A stretch of DNA of 62,397 nucleotides from Deltaproteobacteria bacterium (GTDB taxonomy: Bacteria; Desulfobacterota; Syntrophia; Syntrophales; UBA2210): positions 1 through 62,397 of the forward strand of contig JAFGBH010000047.1 in assembly GCA_016933215.1 (NCBI GenBank). Direction: 5' to 3'. The notes beneath the pieces were generated by a model. The model worked only from the letters and a program-made list of their open reading frames with translations, did not search any database and was not told the origin of the DNA. A program made the translations under genes and the position numbers. How positions within the stretch are numbered: position 1 is the stretch's first letter; every line of letters begins with the position of its first letter. Positions 40,800 through 50,782 of this stretch are shown one piece after another.

Positions 40800-41867
40800 A
40801 TGTTTTTAAAAAAAGACATTTTTTCAATCGAAAAAAATATAATCGGGATTGATATAGGCTCAAGTCTTATTAAACTCGTCGATTTAGAGGATACACCTCA
40901 GGGGTATGTCCTTCAGGGTTTCGCCCAGATTCCCCTTGAAAAGGGCGTCATAGAAGACGGTCAGGTGGTAGACCCGGGTGCCCTCACAAATACAATTAAA
41001 GATCTTGCAAAACTTACAAAGATTACCACGAAGAATGTTGCCACAGCCCTTTCCGGGCATTTTGCAATCGTAAAAAAAGCAAGCTTCCGGGCCATGGAGG
41101 AAGACGGATTACGTGATCTGATCATGGATGAGGCGGATGAATACCTTCCTTTTGATGATATAGGGAAGGTCAACTTTGACCTTCATGTTTTGGGCGAGAA
41201 CGCCCTCAACACGGAACAGATTGACGTTATTATTGCGGCGGCTGAAAAGAAGATCATCAAGAGTTATACCTCTCCTATCGAGAAGGCAGGATACAGCGTG
41301 GTTATTGTGGATGTGGATTCCTTTGCCCTGGAGACGGCCTACGAGGAGAATTACGACTTTGACGACGAAGATGTAGTGGTGCTGGTCAATATCGGCGCCA
41401 GCATGACAAATATAAATGTTGCAAGAGGCGGCGGGTCGGTTTTTACGAGAAATATTATGCTCGGGGGTAATGCCATTACAGAGGCCCTGAAAGAGAAGCT
41501 GGGAGTCACCTTTGAGGAGGCGGAGAAGATAAAAATTGAAGGAATCTCCGAGGGTTCCGATGTAAGCGAGGATCTCCTCTTGTATGCGGAACCTATTTTT
41601 ATGGAGATAGAACGCTCGATTGACTTCTTTATCTCTTCTCTGGGTGGATTAAGCATACAGAAGCTTCTCGTGAGTGGTGGCTGTGCCAAAATAAAGGGTC
41701 TTGTTGATGTCTTGAGGGACAGGCTGCGTCTTGATGTGGAGACCATGAATCCCTTTGAAAAGATCTCGTATAATGAGAAAACCTTCAGCTCATCATATAT
41801 AGAAAGTATAGGACCCACCGCTGCTCTGGCAGTCGGTTTGGCCCTAAGGAGAATGGATGACAAATGA
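40800..41867 (+). CDS. pilM: type IV pilus assembly protein PilM
   Basis: IGIDIGSSLIKLVDL, VVLVNIGASMTNI, actin-like fold motifs; start refined. Confidence 0.93.
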   Translation: MFLKKDIFSIEKNIIGIDIGSSLIKLVDLEDTPQGYVLQGFAQIPLEKGVIEDGQVVDPGALTNTIKDLAKLTKITTKNVATALSGHFAIVKKASFRAMEEDGLRDLIMDEADEYLPFDDIGKVNFDLHVLGENALNTEQIDVIIAAAEKKIIKSYTSPIEKAGYSVVIVDVDSFALETAYEENYDFDDEDVVVLVNIGASMTNINVARGGGSVFTRNIMLGGNAITEALKEKLGVTFEEAEKIKIEGISEGSDVSEDLLLYAEPIFMEIERSIDFFISSLGGLSIQKLLVSGGCAKIKGLVDVLRDRLRLDVETMNPFEKISYNEKTFSSSYIESIGPTAALAVGLALRRMDDK

Positions 41868-42409
41868 TCAGGATTAACCTTCTCCCCTATCGTGAAATGA
41901 GAAGAAAGGCGGAAATCAGACGCCAGATAACCGTCGTCGTGTCTTCCGTTCTGATATTTTTCTTCATAATCGGTTCTCTTCAGCTCTATATGTCGCTGAG
42001 TATCAGGAACCTTGAAAGGGAGGTGAAAGCTGCCGAGGAGAAATTGAAGGTCCTGGTAGCACTCACGGGTGATATCGACAAATTCAGACAAGACAAGGAA
42101 TTGATGGAAAAGAAGATAGCGATTATAGAAAATCTTGAAAAAAACAGAAAAGATCCCATACAAATCCTTGATGAACTTGCACAGGGGCTCCCTGCCGGGC
42201 AGATATGGCTTGTCAGGCTTGAGAAAAATGGCAATATCCTTAAATTAGAGGGTGTGGCCGTCAATAATCCCGCTATAGCCCTTTTTATGAAAACCCTGGA
42301 GGAGTCTCCTGCGATCGAATCGGTCGATCTGGTTTCATCGAGACAGACAACTATCGCAGATTCCAAGCTTATGAGTTTTGTCTTGTCCTGTACGTTGGGA
42401 AAGGGATAG
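41864..42409 (+). CDS. pilN: type IV pilus assembly protein PilN
   Basis: MIRINLLPYRE N-terminus, single TM, position after pilM. Confidence 0.93.
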   Translation: MIRINLLPYREMRRKAEIRRQITVVVSSVLIFFFIIGSLQLYMSLSIRNLEREVKAAEEKLKVLVALTGDIDKFRQDKELMEKKIAIIENLEKNRKDPIQILDELAQGLPAGQIWLVRLEKNGNILKLEGVAVNNPAIALFMKTLEESPAIESVDLVSSRQTTIADSKLMSFVLSCTLGKG

Positions 42410-42412
42410 AAG

Positions 42413-43015
42413 ATGGCGCTTACGCTGGATGACATACAAAAGATACCAAACAGATATAAAATTCTTATCGGTCTCGCGGTCTTTCTGCTGCTTGGCTACC
42501 TGTATTTTTTCTTCTTTTTCCAGCCGGCGCTCGATAAGAGGGCTTCGCTGGGAGAAAACCTGGAAACCCTTGAGTTTCAGATTGCACGAAGGCAGGTAAT
42601 CGCCAAGCAGATAGAGAAGCATAAACAGGAGATAGCAAAGCTCAGGGAAAATCTAAAATTCGCCCTTGCCAAGCTGCCTGAAGAGAAGGAAATTCCCGGT
42701 CTCCTTACATCTGTTTCTGAGTTGGGAAAGAAGGCGGGGCTGGAATTTATTCTCTTCGAACCCAATGCCGTCGTATCGCGGGAATTCTACGCAGAGATAC
42801 CGGTTAAAATAATTGTTAACGGCACGTTCCATGATACGGCGCTCTTTTTTGATAGTGTGACAAGTTTGCCACGTATTACCAATGTAACCAATATCAATAT
42901 GAAAAGATCAACGGCGGGCGGCACGGAAGAGAATATACTTACCACGGAATGTTTCATAAAAATTTATATGTTCCTGGAAATGTCAAATGAAACGGAAGCG
43001 GCAAAAAAAGGTTAG
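42413..43015 (+). CDS. pilO: type IV pilus assembly protein PilO
   Basis: single TM, coiled coil, position in pilMNOPQ. Confidence 0.92.
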   Translation: MALTLDDIQKIPNRYKILIGLAVFLLLGYLYFFFFFQPALDKRASLGENLETLEFQIARRQVIAKQIEKHKQEIAKLRENLKFALAKLPEEKEIPGLLTSVSELGKKAGLEFILFEPNAVVSREFYAEIPVKIIVNGTFHDTALFFDSVTSLPRITNVTNINMKRSTAGGTEENILTTECFIKIYMFLEMSNETEAAKKG

Positions 43016-43517
43016 CAATAGCACCATTATTTTTGTAACGTCCCTTTTTCTTTTTATGGGGATTTGCCCCATGACGTCTCAGGTCTTCGGGGAAGAACAA
43101 GGGGTGACGGGAACGTACGTTTACGATCCGACGGGGAAACCAGATCCCTTTATGCCCTTCATTAAGACGGCCCCGAAGAAGCCGGTGACGCAGAAGATGG
43201 TCGAAAGGGGAGAAGGCGGTCAAGTCGTTGAAAAACCTGTGTTCCTCCCGCCGCTGCAGAGAGTTGATATTGGGCTCTTCAAGCTTGTCGGTATCGGTGA
43301 GCGGGGGGGAAGCCGGATTGCCATGATGGAGGGATCGGACGGAAAATTTTTTGTCCTTCAACGAGGAACGCGTATCGGATTGAATGAGGGAAGGGTAACG
43401 CAGATACTTCCCGATCAGGTTATTATAATGGAAACGATAAAGGACGCCTTCGGTAAAAGCGTTTCAAACCGTGTAATTTTAAGGCTTCAAAGGGGTGAAG
43501 ATGAGGGAGAGCTATGA
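42987..43517 (+). CDS. pilP: type IV pilus assembly lipoprotein PilP
   Basis: YDPTGKPDPFMPF, KLVGIGERGGSRIAMM; position. Confidence 0.9.
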   Translation: MKRKRQKKVSNSTIIFVTSLFLFMGICPMTSQVFGEEQGVTGTYVYDPTGKPDPFMPFIKTAPKKPVTQKMVERGEGGQVVEKPVFLPPLQRVDIGLFKLVGIGERGGSRIAMMEGSDGKFFVLQRGTRIGLNEGRVTQILPDQVIIMETIKDAFGKSVSNRVILRLQRGEDEGEL

Positions 43518-45217
43518 GATCAACTAAGACACTAATGGTAGTCGTTTCTTTCTTAAGCTTTCTTGTCTTTTTCGGCTGTGCTGCACAGGATAGTCTTTTT
43601 AAGGCACCAGGCCTAGAGCAAAAGCCGGAGGCAGTTGCGAAAGCAGGGGTTGAGGAAGGCACGAGCGTAACGGAAGCGGCAGAAACGCCGGAGATGGCTT
43701 ACATCAAAGATATCCTGCTCGAGGCCGTTAAAGGGAAAGAACGTCTGAGCATTATGCTTTCGGAGGTTCCCGAATTTTCGATTTCCAGGCAGCCCGACAA
43801 CACCCTCCTTATAAGACTGGAAAACACCTTCCTCCCCGATGATTTCAGGGGAAGACACAGCGAGGCCGAGCTTCAGAACCTGAAATATATAGTGCTCTCT
43901 CAGGTATCGGAAGGAGAAACCCGGGAGGTTCATCTGTCGGTAAGCCTCAATGAGATGGTTCCCTACAGGGTCAGCAGGGATGAAACAAGAATCGATGTAA
44001 ATTTTGATGTCGTTGCCCTTGCCTCTCCGTCACCAAAAACTCCTCCCGCAGGCGCCGTGGCCGTGGCTCCTCCGATACGGCCTCCCGAAAAGGTAGAGGA
44101 CATCGTAAATGAAAAGGAGCCGGCAGGTGCCGGTGAGATCGTCAAGTATACGGGGGAAGAGATCTCTCTCGATTTTCAGGACGCCAATATACGAACGGTC
44201 TTCAGGTTGATATCGGAGGTGAGCGGCTACAATATTGTGGTGAGCCCTGAGGTCAACAAGACGATCACGGTACGGATGGCAAATGTCCCCTGGGATCAGG
44301 CGCTTGACACCATACTGGAGGTAAACGGGCTGGGAAAGAAAGAGTCGGGTATGGTAATCACCGTTCTCCCCCTCGAGAAATTGAAAAAGGCGGAAAAGGA
44401 TGAACTCGAGAAGGATGTGGCGGAAGGAAAGCTTCAGCAGATTTCCATCGAGGCACGAATCGTCGAGGTCACCTCGACCTTCGCGAGAGACATGGGTGTC
44501 AGGTGGGGCTACGGATATCAGGACGAGTGGAGAAACAGGGACTATGGGGTGATGTTTGGTAATTCCGAGAACGTGGATGGCGCCACCGAAATCGCCTCTC
44601 TTCCCGGTGGGATCGGCCTTACCAGTTCCAACGTGGCCGTGAATTTTCCGTCATCTACCTCGACTGCAGGGCCGGGACTGGGCGTCGTAATGGGGTCGAG
44701 CAAATATATCCTCGATGCGAAGCTCACGGCACTGGAGGATACAGGGGAAGGAAAAATTATATCGTCGCCCAAGGTAACCACTGTTGACAGTGTAAAGGCC
44801 ACCATCAAGCAGGGTGAAGAAATCCCCTATGTCGTGCAGGATGAAGATGGCACGAACTCTGTTGAGTTCAAAGATGCGGCCTTGCTTCTTGAGGTTACTC
44901 CCCGGATTACGCCCGATGGAAAAATTTCCATGGAAGTTCTGGCCAACAACGATTATGCCGACTATACGAGAACCAACACGAGCGGAGAAAATCCGCCCAT
45001 CGTAACGAGCAGTGTCGAGTCGACCATCATTGTCAATGACGGAGACACGATCGTGGTGGGAGGCATACATAAGACGGACAAGATAGAGAGGGTTGACGGT
45101 GTCCCGTGGCTCAGGGATATTCCCTACCTGGGCTGGCTTTTCAAGTACAAGACCAGCAGCGAAAATAAGCGGGAGATACTCATCTTCGTAACGCCTCGGA
45201 TTATAAAGGAAGGATAA
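43514..45217 (+). CDS. pilQ: type IV pilus secretin PilQ
   Basis: lipobox FFGCA, secretin N domain and C-terminal secretin motif VPWLRDIPYLGWLFKYK. Confidence 0.96.
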   Translation: MRSTKTLMVVVSFLSFLVFFGCAAQDSLFKAPGLEQKPEAVAKAGVEEGTSVTEAAETPEMAYIKDILLEAVKGKERLSIMLSEVPEFSISRQPDNTLLIRLENTFLPDDFRGRHSEAELQNLKYIVLSQVSEGETREVHLSVSLNEMVPYRVSRDETRIDVNFDVVALASPSPKTPPAGAVAVAPPIRPPEKVEDIVNEKEPAGAGEIVKYTGEEISLDFQDANIRTVFRLISEVSGYNIVVSPEVNKTITVRMANVPWDQALDTILEVNGLGKKESGMVITVLPLEKLKKAEKDELEKDVAEGKLQQISIEARIVEVTSTFARDMGVRWGYGYQDEWRNRDYGVMFGNSENVDGATEIASLPGGIGLTSSNVAVNFPSSTSTAGPGLGVVMGSSKYILDAKLTALEDTGEGKIISSPKVTTVDSVKATIKQGEEIPYVVQDEDGTNSVEFKDAALLLEVTPRITPDGKISMEVLANNDYADYTRTNTSGENPPIVTSSVESTIIVNDGDTIVVGGIHKTDKIERVDGVPWLRDIPYLGWLFKYKTSSENKREILIFVTPRIIKEG

Positions 45218-45284
45218 CGAGAGGGTACAAACTCGGAAAATAATAAAACGTTAATACAGACGGTATTAGCGGAGGGACTCCACA

Positions 45285-47411
45285 ATGAAGATACGAGATT
45301 TTAAACGCGGCTTTTTGATATTTCTGATAATTCTCTTTTCCGTTTTTCTCATCTCCTGCGGCACTGGCGACGACGGTGACGAAGGCGGTGACGACGGCAC
45401 GGGCGGCGAGACCGCTCAGGGAGCCAGCCTTTCTATAGCGACATCGCAGGCAACGGTGCAATCGGATAATATCGACAGCGCCGATATAACCGCAACGGTG
45501 CTCGATAAAAACGGCGCCGTGGTAGGGGATGTTCTGGTAACATTTTCAACAAGTGCAGGTTTCTTAAATGCTTCTTCACGGATAACCGATAGCAATGGCG
45601 TTGCGAGTGTAACATTCACATCAGGGACAGACAACAATCAGACGGCCACCATTACGGCTTCTGCGTCGGGTGTTTCTCCCGCCTCAATTCCTATACAGAT
45701 AGTCGGGTCGAAACTGACACTGGCAGTAACGGAAAATAGTATCCCCGATGACGGGTCGGAAACCGCGGAGCTCACCATTACTGCAACAAACGCTGCCGAT
45801 GTCCCCCAATCCGGCGTACCGATAACACTGGCCGCTGCGGGTACGGGAGTGGTTACCCTCTCCGAAACCGATGGTTTAACCAGTTTGACCGGTGTATTCA
45901 CGGTTACCGTAACAGGGACCAGTGCAGGAACCGTCACCGTGACTGCCCAGGGCGCAGGCGACACGAAGTCCGTCGATTTTACCGTCAACTTATCGGGTCA
46001 AATTGTCTTCGGTATCGATGCAGTTCAAGAGGGCGCCGGGCCGTTGGATTCCTCATTTGAGGACCCCTATCCCCTTTCCACGAATACGGACCTCAGGATT
46101 GTGGTCAATGCCCCCGATCCTCCCGGTCCTGCGCAAGTTCTCTTTGCCACCACGGTGGGTGGTTGGGATGGAGGAGCTTCGAAGGTCGTTTTTAAAGGTA
46201 TTGTCGCTGGTCAGGCCGAGGCGGTACTCCGTTCTGCCGATGCCGGTTCTGCAACTGTCGAGGTCTATTACGCGGGTTCGCAACTTCCAAGGGATTCCAT
46301 GACCGTCGCCATTTCACGGCCGGCACTTGATGCGGACAGTGTCGTCCTTCAGGCGAGCGCCGACGTCGTTCAGCCGAGCATCGGGAGTGAGACGAACACC
46401 GTCACCCTGACGGCGACGGTAACGAGTGGCGGTCAGCCTGTCGGTGGTGCCGCGGTGGCCTTTTCGATTGTGAACCCCCTGGGCGGCGGCGAAAGTATAA
46501 GCCCCGTCGTCGCGATAAGCGAGAGTACCGGTGAGGCCATAACCACCTTTGAATCGGGTACGCTGAGCACCGATCAAAATGGCATCACGATACGAGCGAC
46601 CGTTGTCGGTACGGCCATAGAGGATGAAATTGCAATTGAAATTGGCGGCACGGCACTTTCCCTTGCCATAGGCTACGGTACCGTCATCCAATCCAATGAA
46701 TCCAATACCCTCTATCTCTTGCCCATGTCGGTTCTCGTCGCCGACGCGAACGGAAATCCCGTTTCGGGGGCCACGGTGTCCCTCGGACTGTGGCCTACAG
46801 CCTACAGGACAGGCGCCTGGTATGAGACCAGAGTCGGCGAGCAAACGGTGTGGCGCGTCTATACATCGGGGATTTTCCCCAATGAGGATGTCGATAAGGA
46901 CGGTTATCGTGATGATGGCGAGGATATAAATTTGGATAATCAGCTGACACCCCCCAACTCGGCAGGAGGCACGGTTCCCGCTACGGTTATAACAGATGAT
47001 AATGGTACTGCGAATTTCGAACTCGAGTTTTTGAAGACCTCCGCCGTCTGGGTGACCGACAGGATACGGGCGACGACGATGGTCCTCGAAACAGAGACGA
47101 CCTCGTATCTGGAGTTCGGTCTTCCCTTTGAAAAACTGGAAGGCGAGGGACATCTGCTGGGCGATTCTCCCTGGCCCTACTTACTGGTGGCCCCCGCGGG
47201 AGGCACAACCGCTCCGGTCCTCTTCCCCTCTATTGTCGATCCCGATTTTGATACCTATGAGGCCATCTTCGGCGATATAGATACTCTTGATAACACTTAT
47301 ACCTATGATGGTACCGGTACGGTAGCGGGCGACATCGCTTCGGATGAAGTTACCGTGCATTATTATGGATATCCTACCGTTACATTCCCCGTCAGGATCG
47401 TTTTTGAATAA
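45285..47411 (+). CDS. large lipoprotein with tandem bacterial Ig-like (Big_1/invasin-type) domains
   Basis: lipobox FLISCG; repeated Ig-like motifs (DSADITATVLDKNGAVVGDVLVTFSTSAG). Confidence 0.85.
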   Translation: MKIRDFKRGFLIFLIILFSVFLISCGTGDDGDEGGDDGTGGETAQGASLSIATSQATVQSDNIDSADITATVLDKNGAVVGDVLVTFSTSAGFLNASSRITDSNGVASVTFTSGTDNNQTATITASASGVSPASIPIQIVGSKLTLAVTENSIPDDGSETAELTITATNAADVPQSGVPITLAAAGTGVVTLSETDGLTSLTGVFTVTVTGTSAGTVTVTAQGAGDTKSVDFTVNLSGQIVFGIDAVQEGAGPLDSSFEDPYPLSTNTDLRIVVNAPDPPGPAQVLFATTVGGWDGGASKVVFKGIVAGQAEAVLRSADAGSATVEVYYAGSQLPRDSMTVAISRPALDADSVVLQASADVVQPSIGSETNTVTLTATVTSGGQPVGGAAVAFSIVNPLGGGESISPVVAISESTGEAITTFESGTLSTDQNGITIRATVVGTAIEDEIAIEIGGTALSLAIGYGTVIQSNESNTLYLLPMSVLVADANGNPVSGATVSLGLWPTAYRTGAWYETRVGEQTVWRVYTSGIFPNEDVDKDGYRDDGEDINLDNQLTPPNSAGGTVPATVITDDNGTANFELEFLKTSAVWVTDRIRATTMVLETETTSYLEFGLPFEKLEGEGHLLGDSPWPYLLVAPAGGTTAPVLFPSIVDPDFDTYEAIFGDIDTLDNTYTYDGTGTVAGDIASDEVTVHYYGYPTVTFPVRIVFE

Positions 47412-47460
47412 TGTGCTGGTGAGTCCTATCATGTAAGATTATCAGGACACAGAAAAATGA

Positions 47461-47496
47461 AGGGGAGATACTTTGATGGTATCTCCCCTCTTTTTT
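47461..47496 (+). terminator. intrinsic terminator downstream of Ig-like lipoprotein
   Basis: perfect 11-bp stem AGGGGAGATAC-TTTGATG-GTATCTCCCCT followed by CTTTTTT. Confidence 0.9.
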
Positions 47497-47514
47497 ATTT
47501 ATTCAAGAAAGTAC

Positions 47515-47844
47515 TCAGGCGGAATAGTCCGCTCGTACCGTTGTATAAAGACCACCCCGAACGTTGAATGTACCCGTCACCGTCACCTTCTTGGGGTGCA
47601 CCGTGGTAACGAAATCGTCAAGAATCCGGTTGACCGCTTCTTCGTGAAAGATCCCCTTCTCCCGGTAGGCGTTGAGATAGAGCTTCAGCGATTTCAACTC
47701 CACGAGAAGCGCGTCAGGCACATAGGTAATAATAATCTCGGCAAAATCGGGCTGTGATGTCATCGGGCAGAGACAGGTGAATTCGGGAAATCGAATGTCG
47801 ACCTCGTAATCACGCGCTCTGAAGTTGTTTTCTATCGTTTCCAT
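47515..47844 (-). CDS. queF: preQ0 reductase QueF
   Basis: FTCLCPMTSQPDFAEI, ELKSLKLYL, FHEEAVNRI. Confidence 0.93.
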   Translation of the reverse strand: METIENNFRARDYEVDIRFPEFTCLCPMTSQPDFAEIIITYVPDALLVELKSLKLYLNAYREKGIFHEEAVNRILDDFVTTVHPKKVTVTGTFNVRGGLYTTVRADYSA

Positions 47845-48442
47845 AGGCCTTTACTAACAGATAACAGAAGGGCGTGTCAAGAAGCGCAATCCCCACCTTG
47901 ACGAGATACTGACTCACAATCATCACCGCGATTGTTTTCATGGGGTAGGTTCCCGCGAAGGCTATTCCGATAAAGAGGACCGAATCGATGAGCTGGGAGA
48001 CAACCGTGGAGAGGTTATTCCTGAGCCAGAGATATTTGCCCTCCGTTTTTTTCTTCAACCAGTGAAAGGCCCAGACATCATGATTCTGGGAGATGAGGTA
48101 GGCGATCATCGATGCGAGGACGATTCTCGGTGTGGAGCCGAGGATGGTCTCGTAGGCCCCCTGATGCTGCCAGAAGGGAGCGGGGGGAAGCAGTTTCCCT
48201 ATAAAGAGTACTGCCACCATGACGATCGACATATAAAATCCCGTCATGACGAGGGTCCGGGCGCTTTCTCTCCCCTCGATTTCCGAAACCACATCGGTGA
48301 AGAGAAAGGTGAGCGGATAGAGGATTATCGCCGCGGGGAGTATGAGACCTCCGATGACAACGATTTTTGTGGCCATGATATTGGCCAGAAGAAGAGAGGT
48401 CACAAAGAGGTATTTGATAAAACGAATATTTGCTACAACCAT
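47810..48442 (-). CDS. queuosine precursor transporter, YhhQ/VUT family
   Basis: multi-TM, ILYPLTFLFTDVVSEIEGR; coupled to queF. Confidence 0.9.
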   Translation of the reverse strand: MVVANIRFIKYLFVTSLLLANIMATKIVVIGGLILPAAIILYPLTFLFTDVVSEIEGRESARTLVMTGFYMSIVMVAVLFIGKLLPPAPFWQHQGAYETILGSTPRIVLASMIAYLISQNHDVWAFHWLKKKTEGKYLWLRNNLSTVVSQLIDSVLFIGIAFAGTYPMKTIAVMIVSQYLVKVGIALLDTPFCYLLVKAYGNDRKQLQSA

Positions 48443-48583
48443 GGCAATTTCTTATTGAAAGTTCTCCGTAAATAGGGTTACATGCAATATCATTGAAAGG
48501 AGAGGTGAGTCAATCGATTTTTTGGCTTATTCCATCGGTGATACCCGAAACAGATAACATTAGTCGCTTCAGGTTTTTTTATT

Positions 48584-49222
48584 ATGGACTCTGAATATCT
48601 AAAGGAAAGAGAGGCGTTTCTTTACCGCGCCTACACCATGTTGGACAAGGGGGACTTTAAAGAGGCCCTTTCTCTTGCCGAAGGAAGGATTCACCGTTAC
48701 CCGGGCGACGTTGATGCGTGGCTCCTTATTGCCGCTTCCTCGGTCAGTATGGGGAGGCTCAGGGAGGCGGAGAGGATTCTCCGGGAATTGAATCATATAC
48801 TTCCGGGGTGGCCCCACGTCCTGGAATGTCTCGGTGATGTGCTGCGGAGAATGGGGATGACCGGGGAAGCAATGGATTACTACAAAAGCGCCCGTACACT
48901 CGACCCGCCGATGACGGAGCGTATTGCTGAAAAGATCGCGTCAATTGAGGCGGGAAGAGAAGATGATGAGGCCGAGACAGAGGAAATTTCCGCAGATTTT
49001 CAGACAGTGACGCTGGCGGACATGTATCTCAAGCAGGGAGATCAAAAGAAGGCAATTGCTGTTCTCAAGAAGATTCTTGAGAGGGATCCCGAAAACGAGG
49101 AAGCACAAAAGCGATTGAAGGTATCCGATTTCCTCCGCGATGACAACCCGAAGACCGAAGTGGTGGGCGAACTGGATCGGTGGCTGCAAAAGCTCAGGAT
49201 TGGAAAGCGTAAGGATGGGTAA
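48584..49222 (+). CDS. TPR-repeat protein
   Basis: tetratricopeptide-like repeats (LADMYLKQGDQKKAIAVLKKILERDPENEEAQ). Confidence 0.85.
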   Translation: MDSEYLKEREAFLYRAYTMLDKGDFKEALSLAEGRIHRYPGDVDAWLLIAASSVSMGRLREAERILRELNHILPGWPHVLECLGDVLRRMGMTGEAMDYYKSARTLDPPMTERIAEKIASIEAGREDDEAETEEISADFQTVTLADMYLKQGDQKKAIAVLKKILERDPENEEAQKRLKVSDFLRDDNPKTEVVGELDRWLQKLRIGKRKDG

Positions 49223-50297
49223 TCTCTCGAAAGAGGAGAAACGGGTTGGCCGTATTCAGGGAGAACTCCTACGTTTTGACGTTGAGGGAATCCTCTTCTT
49301 CGATATGGCAAATATACGGTATCTGACCGGTTTTACGGGAAGTGAAGGGGCCCTTTTTGTCGGGAAGGGCGAACCGGTTCTCCTTATCGACGGCAGGTAT
49401 GTCACGCAGGCAAAAAGAGAGACAAATGCCTGCGAGATTCTCCACTTTACCGACAAGACGGAGGGTATAGCGAGGCTTCTTGCAACCTCGAACGTTAAGG
49501 TGGCCGGCTTTGAATCCCAGGCCCTTACCTATGATGCCTACGAGAAACTGCAAAGAGAGACCGAAGGGATTTCCCTCAAACCGCTATCGGACGAGATAGG
49601 CCCGTTACGCGCCAGAAAAGATTCGGATGAGATTGTCCTTCTGAGGGAAGCAGCGAAAATCGCCGCCCGGGCTCTTACGGCAACCCTGGAAATAGTAACG
49701 CCCGGAGTCTCGGAACGGAGCATCGCCACCCTCCTTGAGGTGACTATGAGAGAGGCGGGGAGCGAGAAGCCCTCCTTTGAAACGATTGTGGCCGCCGGCG
49801 AAAATTCCTCGATGCCCCACGCGAGACCCGGCGGGAGTGAATTAAAAAATGGAGATTTTGTTGTCATAGACTATGGGGCAGTGTATGGGGGATATCACTC
49901 CGACGAGACCTGCACCTATGCAATAGGCAAAACATCCCGCGATCAGGAAGAGGTCTACGAAATAGTGAAGTATGCCCACGATCGTGCCATAGATGCCGTG
50001 AAGGCAGGGGTATCCTGTAAGGATATAGACGGTATTGCCAGAAACTATATAGAAGATAAGGGTCTTGGTTCTCATTTTTCTCACGGTACGGGCCACGGCG
50101 TCGGCCTTGAAGTTCATGAAGCCCCCACGGTCTCAGCAAGGAGCACGGACTACCTGGAAGAGGGGATGATAATTACGGTGGAGCCCGGCATCTATATTCC
50201 CGGCAAATGGGGCGTGAGAATTGAGGACACTGTCCTTGTTGAGAGGGATGGCTGTGAGATTATAACAAGGATGCCAAAGGAACTTGCCGTCCTGTAG
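49215..50297 (+). CDS. Xaa-Pro aminopeptidase (M24B)
   Basis: HGTGHGVGLEVHEAP, GMIITVEPGIYIPGKWGVRIEDT. Confidence 0.94.
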   Translation: MGNLSKEEKRVGRIQGELLRFDVEGILFFDMANIRYLTGFTGSEGALFVGKGEPVLLIDGRYVTQAKRETNACEILHFTDKTEGIARLLATSNVKVAGFESQALTYDAYEKLQRETEGISLKPLSDEIGPLRARKDSDEIVLLREAAKIAARALTATLEIVTPGVSERSIATLLEVTMREAGSEKPSFETIVAAGENSSMPHARPGGSELKNGDFVVIDYGAVYGGYHSDETCTYAIGKTSRDQEEVYEIVKYAHDRAIDAVKAGVSCKDIDGIARNYIEDKGLGSHFSHGTGHGVGLEVHEAPTVSARSTDYLEEGMIITVEPGIYIPGKWGVRIEDTVLVERDGCEIITRMPKELAVL

Positions 50298-50377
50298 GTA
50301 GAGATACTGCAGTGCGCATTGAGAAAAAGTATAACAAGAAAAAATACTCAAGGGAATAGGAGGAGGACAGTCAAGCC

Positions 50378-50776
50378 ATGTCGACCTTTCCTGATGATCT
50401 CCTTTTCACGCGTGAACATACATGGGTGAGGGTTGATGATAATATTGCAACGATAGGAATAACCGATTATGCCCAGGATGCGATGGGAGATATACTGTCA
50501 GTAAAACTTTCCGATAACGACTCGTCAGTCGAACAGGATGAGAGCTTCGGGTTTATTGAGTCTGCAAAAACGACGATGGAACTCATATCCCCCATAAGCG
50601 GTGAGATAATAAAAATCAATGAAGATATCACCGATGATTTGGGGATCTTGAACAGCGACCCCTATGATACGGGCTGGCTGATTATTGTCAATGTTAAGGA
50701 CTTGAGTGAGCTTGACAATCTCCTTGATTCCTATGAATATTCCGACTATGTTGAGGAAGAGGTGGAGGTCGAGTGA
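50378..50776 (+). CDS. gcvH: glycine cleavage system H protein
   Basis: GITDYAQDAMGDI and lipoylation motif ESAKTTMELISPISGE. Confidence 0.93.
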   Translation: MSTFPDDLLFTREHTWVRVDDNIATIGITDYAQDAMGDILSVKLSDNDSSVEQDESFGFIESAKTTMELISPISGEIIKINEDITDDLGILNSDPYDTGWLIIVNVKDLSELDNLLDSYEYSDYVEEEVEVE

Positions 50777-50782
50777 CATCCT

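Noticed and set aside
48443-48583. preQ1 riboswitch upstream of the yhhQ-queF pair
   Set aside because: Looked for preQ1-I/II consensus on the minus-strand leader and did not find it.
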